This document shows positions 60,008-64,000 of a stretch of 64,000 bases of DNA, one piece after another. The notes under the pieces were generated by a model. That model saw only the letters and a list, made by a program, of their open reading frames with translations. It had not been told where the DNA came from and did not search any database. The translations under genes and the position numbers were made by a program. The stretch comes from Cherax quadricarinatus (lineage: Eukaryota; Arthropoda; Malacostraca; Decapoda; Parastacidae), in contig NC_091293.1 in NCBI RefSeq assembly GCF_038502225.1, forward strand, positions 1,327,092-1,391,091, given 5' to 3'. The stretch's first letter is position 1, and each line of letters begins with the position of its first letter.

Positions 60008-63000
60008 ATTATCACACCGGCCGATTCCCACCAAGGCAGGGTGGCCCGAAAAAGAAAAACTTTCACCATCATTCACTCCATCACTGTCTTGCCAGAAGGG
60101 TGCTTTACACTACAGTTTTTAAACTGCAACATTAACACCCCTCCTTCAGAGTGCAGGCACTGTACTTCCCATCTCCAGGACTCAAGTCCGGCCTGCCGGT
60201 TTCCCTGAATCCCTTCATAAATGTTACTTTGCTCACACTCCAACAGCACGTCAAGTATTAAAAACCATTTGTCTCCATTCACTCCTATCAAACACGCTCA
60301 CGCATGCCTGCTGGAAGTCCAAGCCCCTCGCACACAAAACCTCCTTTACCCCCTCCCTCCAACCCTTCCTAGGCCGACCCCTACCCCGCCTTCCTTCCAC
60401 TACAGACTGATACACTCTTGAAGTCATTCTGTTTCGCTCCATTCTCTCTACATGTCCGAACCACCTCAACAACCCTTCCTCAGCCCTCTGGACAACAGTT
60501 TTGGTAATCCCGCACCTCCTCCTAACTTCCAAACTACGAATTCTCTGCATTATATTCACACCACACATTGCCCTCAGACATGACATCTCCACTGCCTCCA
60601 GCCTTCTCCTCGCTGCAACATTCATCACCCACGCTTCACACCCATATAAGAGCGTTGGTAAAACTATACTCTCATACATTCCCCTCTTTGCCTCCAAGGA
60701 CAAAGTTCTTTGTCTCCACAGACTCCTAAGTGCACCACTCACTCTTTTTCCCTCATCAATTCTATGATTCACCTCATCTTTCATAGACCCATCCGCTGAC
60801 ACGTCCACTCCCAAATATCTGAATACGTTCACCTCCTCCATACTCTCTCCCTCCAATCTGATATTCAATCTTTCATCACCTAATCTTTTTGTTATCCTCA
60901 TAACCTTACTCTTTCCTGTATTCACCTTTAATTTTCTTCTTTTGCACACCCTACCAAATTCATCCACCAATCTCTGCAACTTCTCTTCAGAATCTCCCAA
61001 GAGCACAGTGTCATCAGCAAAGAGCAGCTGTGACAACTCCCACTTTGTGTGTGATTCTTTATCTTTTAACTCCACGCCTCTTGCCAAGACCCTCGCATTT
61101 ACTTCTCTTACAACCCCATCTATAAATATATTAAACAACCACGGTGACATCACACATCCTTGTCTAAGGCCTACTTTTACTGGGAAAAAATTCCCCTCTT
61201 TCCTACATACTCTAACTTGAGCCTCACTATCCTCGTAAAAACTCTTTACTGCTTTCAGTAACCTACCTCCTACACCATACACTTGCAACATCTGCCACAT
61301 TGCCCCCCTATCCACCCTGTCATACGCCTTTTCCAAATCCATAAATGCCACAAAGACCTCTTTAGCCTTATCTAAATACTGTTCACTTATATGTTTCACT
61401 GTAAACACCTGGTCCACACACCCCCTACCTTTCCTAAAGCCTCCTTGTTCATCTGCTATCCTATTCTCCGTCTTACTCTTAATTCTTTCAATTATAACTC
61501 TACCATACACTTTACCAGGTACACTCAACAGACTTATCCCCCTATAATTTTTGCACTCTCTTTTATCCCCTTTGCCTTTATACAAAGGAACTATGCATGC
61601 TCTCTGCCAATCCCTAGGTACCTTACCCTCTTCCATACATTTATTAAATAATTGCACCAACCACTCCAAAACTATATCCCCACCTGCTTTTAACATTTCT
61701 ATCTTTATCCCATCAATCCCGGCTGCCTTACCCCCTTTCATTTTACCTACTGCCTCACGAACTTCCCCCACACTCACAACTGACTCTTCCTCACTCCTAC
61801 AAGATGTTATTCCTCCTTGCCCTATACACGAAATCACAGCTTCCCTATCTTCATCAACATTTAACAATTCCTCAAAATATTCCTTCCATCTTCCCAATAC
61901 CTCTAACTCTCCATTTAATAACTCTCCTCTCCTATTTTTAACTGACAAATCCATTTGTTCTCTAGGCTTTCTTAACTTGTTAATCTCACTCCAAAACTTT
62001 TTCTTATTTTCAACAAAATTTGTTGATAACATCTCACCCACTCTCTCATTTGCTCTCTTTTTACATTGCTTCACCACTCTCTTAACTTCTCTCTTTTTCT
62101 CCATATACTCTTCCCTCCTTGCATCACTTCTACTTTGTAAAAACTTCTCATATGCTAACTTTTTCTCCCTTACTACTCTCTTTACATCATCATTCCACCA
62201 ATCGCTCCTCTTCCCTCCTGCACCCACTTTCCTGTAACCACAAACTTCTGCTGAACACTCTAACACTACATTTTTAAACCTACCCCATACCTCTTCGACC
62301 CCATTGCCTATGCTCTCATTAGCCCATCTATCCTCCAATAGCTGTTTATATCTTACCCTAACTGCCTCCTCTTTTAGTTTATAAACCTTTACCTCTCTCT
62401 TCCCTGATGCTTCTATTCTCCTTGTATCCCATCTACCTTTTACTCTCAGTGTAGCTACAACTAGAAAGTGATCTGATATATCTGTGGCCCCTCTATAAAC
62501 ATGTACATCCTGAAGTCTACTCAACAGTCTTTTATCTACCAATACATAATCCAACAAACTACTGTCATTTCGCCCTACATCATATCGTGTATACTTATTT
62601 ATCCTCTTTTTCTTAAAATATGTATTACCTATAACTAAACCCCTTTCTATACAAAGTTCAATCAAAGGGCTCCCATTATCATTTACACCTGGCACCCCAA
62701 ACTTACCTACCACACCCTCTCTAAAAGTTTCTCCTACTTTAGCATTCAAGTCCCCTACCACAATTACTCTCTCACTTGGTTCAAAGGCTCCTATACATTC
62801 ACTTAACATCTCCCAAAATCTCTCTCTCTCCTCTGCATTCCTCTCTTCTCCAGGTGCATACACGCTTATTATGACCCACTTCTCGCATCCAACCTTTACT
62901 TTAATCCACATAATTCTTGAATTTACACATTCATATTCTCTTTTCTCCTTCCATAACTGATCATTTAACATTACTGCTACCCCTTCCTTTGCTCTAACTC

Positions 63001-63590
63001 TCTCAGATACTCCAGATTTAATCCCATTTATTTCCCCCCACTGAAACTCTCCTACCCCCTTCAGCTTTGTTTCGCTTAGGGCCAGGACATCCAACTTCTT
63101 TTCATTCATAACATCAGCAATCATCTGTTTCTTGTCATCCGCACTACATCCACGCACATTTAAGCAACCCAGTTTTATAAAGTTTTTCTTCTTCTCTTTT
63201 TTAGTAATTGTATACAGGAGAAGGGGTTACTAGCCCATTGCTCCCGGCATTTTAGTCGCCTCATACGACACGCATGGCTTACGGAGGAAAGATTCTTTTC
63301 CACTTCCCCATGGACAATAGAAGAAATAAAAAGAACAAGAGCTATTTAGAAAAAGGAGAAAAACCTAGATGTATGTATATATATATATATGCATGTGCGT
63401 GTCTATGAAGTGTGACCAAAGTGTAAGTAGGAGTAGCAAGATATCCCTGTTATCTTAGCGTGTTTATGAGACAGAAAAAGAAACCAGCAATCCTACCATC
63501 ATGCAAAACAGTTACAGGTTTTTGTTTCACAGTCATCTGGCAGGACGGTAGTACTTCCCTGGGTGGTTGCTGTCTACCAACCTACTACCT
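60008..63590 (-). mobile_element. RTE-like LINE, copy C (nearly complete)
   Basis: The minus-strand element runs from a 5' region at about 63590 (reverse complement of cagcaaccacccagggaagt and gatggtaggattgctggt) through ccatggggaagtggaaaaga to the 3' end at 60008 (ttggtgggaatcggccggtg, then tgataat). It is the longest copy in the window and the only one with the upstream 5' UTR. It sits between two copies of tttatttt, with a TA tract and a SINE at its 5' side. Confidence 0.9.
60251..63157 (-). CDS. RTE-like LINE polyprotein C: endonuclease plus reverse transcriptase (fullest copy)
   Basis: A 968-codon frame with all endonuclease motifs (SETKLKG, GDLNAKVG, LLDYVLVDKR, DISDHFLVV) and RT motifs (NYRGISLLSVPGKVYGRV, DEQGGFRKGRGCVDQ, FMDLEKAYDRVD, LRQGCVMSPWLFN, LFADDTVLLGDS). 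It keeps the segment ISCIGQGGITSCRSEEESVV that is deleted from copies A and B, and the usual KAYDRV motif A. The initiating codon at 63157 is GTG. The frame extends upstream to a TAA near 63226 without an ATG, and the first in-frame ATG is the Met of KKQMIADV, so the true start is unclear. Being unbroken with a target duplication, it is a candidate for a recently active source copy. Confidence 0.94.
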   Translation of the reverse strand: MRGCSADDKKQMIADVMNEKKLDVLALSETKLKGVGEFQWGEINGIKSGVSERVRAKEGVAVMLNDQLWKEKREYECVNSRIMWIKVKVGCEKWVIISVYAPGEERNAEERERFWEMLSECIGAFEPSERVIVVGDLNAKVGETFREGVVGKFGVPGVNDNGSPLIELCIERGLVIGNTYFKKKRINKYTRYDVGRNDSSLLDYVLVDKRLLSRLQDVHVYRGATDISDHFLVVATLRVKGRWDTRRIEASGKREVKVYKLKEEAVRVRYKQLLEDRWANESIGNGVEEVWGRFKNVVLECSAEVCGYRKVGAGGKRSDWWNDDVKRVVREKKLAYEKFLQSRSDARREEYMEKKREVKRVVKQCKKRANERVGEMLSTNFVENKKKFWSEINKLRKPREQMDLSVKNRRGELLNGELEVLGRWKEYFEELLNVDEDREAVISCIGQGGITSCRSEEESVVSVGEVREAVGKMKGGKAAGIDGIKIEMLKAGGDIVLEWLVQLFNKCMEEGKVPRDWQRACIVPLYKGKGDKRECKNYRGISLLSVPGKVYGRVIIERIKSKTENRIADEQGGFRKGRGCVDQVFTVKHISEQYLDKAKEVFVAFMDLEKAYDRVDRGAMWQMLQVYGVGGRLLKAVKSFYEDSEAQVRVCRKEGNFFPVKVGLRQGCVMSPWLFNIFIDGVVREVNARVLARGVELKDKESHTKWELSQLLFADDTVLLGDSEEKLQRLVDEFGRVCKRRKLKVNTGKSKVMRITKRLGDERLNIRLEGESMEEVNVFRYLGVDVSADGSMKDEVNHRIDEGKRVSGALRSLWRQRTLSLEAKRGMYESIVLPTLLYGCEAWVMNVAARRRLEAVEMSCLRAMCGVNIMQRIRSLEVRRRCGITKTVVQRAEEGLLRWFGHVERMERNRMTSRVYQSVVEGRRGRGRPRKGWREGVKEVLCARGLDFQQACVSVFDRSEWRQMVFNT

Positions 63591-63593
63591 ACT

Positions 63594-63615
63594 ATATATA
63601 TATATATATATATAT
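63594..63615 (+). repeat. Short (TA)n tract
   Basis: About 22 bases of TA between the 5' end of copy C and a SINE. Confidence 0.95.
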
Positions 63616-63616
63616 A

Positions 63617-63722
63617 ACAACACTGGAACTAGCCGAGGTTTCGAACCCATGTCGTTTTGGCCCGCCTCAAGATGAGCGAAAAATCGCACATGACGCTCTA
63701 ACCCACAGGTCCACGCAATCCT
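63617..63722 (-). mobile_element. tRNA-derived SINE on minus
   Basis: Minus strand reads ttgcgtggacctgtgggtta, then gagcgtcatgtgcg (A box region) and catgggttcgaaacctcgg (B box core ggttcgaaacc). It lies inside the segment bounded by the tttatttt repeats. A 15-bp hairpin (aatcaagcacccagc and its complement around one a) follows at 63728-63758. Confidence 0.75.
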
Positions 63723-63841
63723 TCGAGAATCAAGCACCCAGCAGCTGGGTGCTTGATTTTCGTCCTCTTCAGCAGATAAGCATGTGAAAAGAGAACAAAA
63801 ATTTATAGGAAAAAATGGCATTAAATTCCAAGGATTTCAAG
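63723..63841. other. End of the B-locus insert
   Basis: Hairpin at 63728-63758, then AT-rich sequence up to the second tttatttt octamer at 63842-63849. No gene. Confidence 0.5.
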
Positions 63842-63849
63842 TTTATTTT

Positions 63850-64000
63850 CACTATTTCAATATATCAGTGAATTTGATTGGGATGCGACCCACGACTCTC
63901 GACAAAAACAGACGCAGTTAGCATAAGGAAACTTGCCAAACGTTTCCACTCGTGCTTTGGATCGAACCAAGGACCTTTAGTACGTGAGCTGAGGACGCTA
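63850..64000 (-). mobile_element. tRNA-derived SINE, B-locus counterpart, cut by the window edge
   Basis: From cactatttcaatatatcag on, this matches 53405-53556 with two visible substitutions (cagtg for cagcg, gttagc for gtaagc). It holds the same B box (ggttcgatccaaag on minus). It marks where the B locus resumes after the copy-C insert. Confidence 0.85.

Noticed and set aside
61551..62237. 228-codon plus-strand ORF (and the 206-codon ones at 50627 and 57239)
   Set aside because: They are antisense shadows of the RTE polyprotein; codon bias and motifs belong to the other strand.
63728..63758. Rho-independent-terminator-like hairpin
   Set aside because: Bacterial terminators are not expected here; the hairpin lacks a functional context and sits beside a SINE.

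Overview
This window is eukaryotic repeat DNA with no supportable single-copy host gene, no bacterial-style operon and no canonical tRNA or rRNA gene. CR1-type LINEs ending in octamer-like cttatgtt tails, RTE-type LINEs carrying an endonuclease and a reverse transcriptase (RT), Penelope-like elements (PLEs) with GIY-YIG endonucleases, tRNA-derived SINEs and long dinucleotide tracts together suggest an arthropod, most likely a decapod crustacean such as a crayfish. The organism call rests on general knowledge of repeat families, not on a search.

Layout. 1-2400 is the 5' half of a CR1-like LINE on the minus strand: an intact ORF1 with an SGNH/esterase-like domain, then the endonuclease part of ORF2 leaving the window. 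2414-21258 is a giant inverted repeat of about 9.8 kb and 9.0 kb arms meeting at 12240/12241. Each arm holds, from outside inwards, a CR1 tail, a CA tract, a 5'-truncated CR1 RT pseudogene, a 59-bp minisatellite, an unclassified module and a 30-bp minisatellite that reaches the centre. The right arm alone carries an extra CR1 fragment inside its CA tract, and its satellite is riddled with indels. 21390-25040 is a CR1 3' end split by a nested, inverted-duplicated PLE with a 13-bp target duplication. 25.1-36.2 kb is a mosaic of PLE termini (several forming palindromes), a decayed RTE LINE and tRNA-like SINEs. 36.2-41.4 kb holds GA, AAT and AT tracts, a 27-bp tandem array broken by SINEs, and old LINE RT fragments. 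41490-49397 is a very homogeneous 7.9-kb array of a 32-bp unit. 49.4-64.0 kb holds three RTE LINE copies: A (+), B (+, after a 100-N gap) and C (-).

How the parts relate. Everything recognisable is selfish or tandem DNA. RTE copies A and B and their downstream flanks look like one locus represented twice around the gap; B differs by carrying copy C between 8-bp direct repeats. That makes A the empty site and B the filled site, most simply two haplotypes placed in tandem by the assembler. The big palindrome may likewise be a real fold-back duplication or an inverted haplotype join; arms that differ by about 2% at the protein level and by an insertion make a simple sequencing fold-back less likely. 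The best-preserved coding modules are the CR1 ORF1/ORF2 start, the three RTE ORFs and the PLE GIY-YIG ORF.
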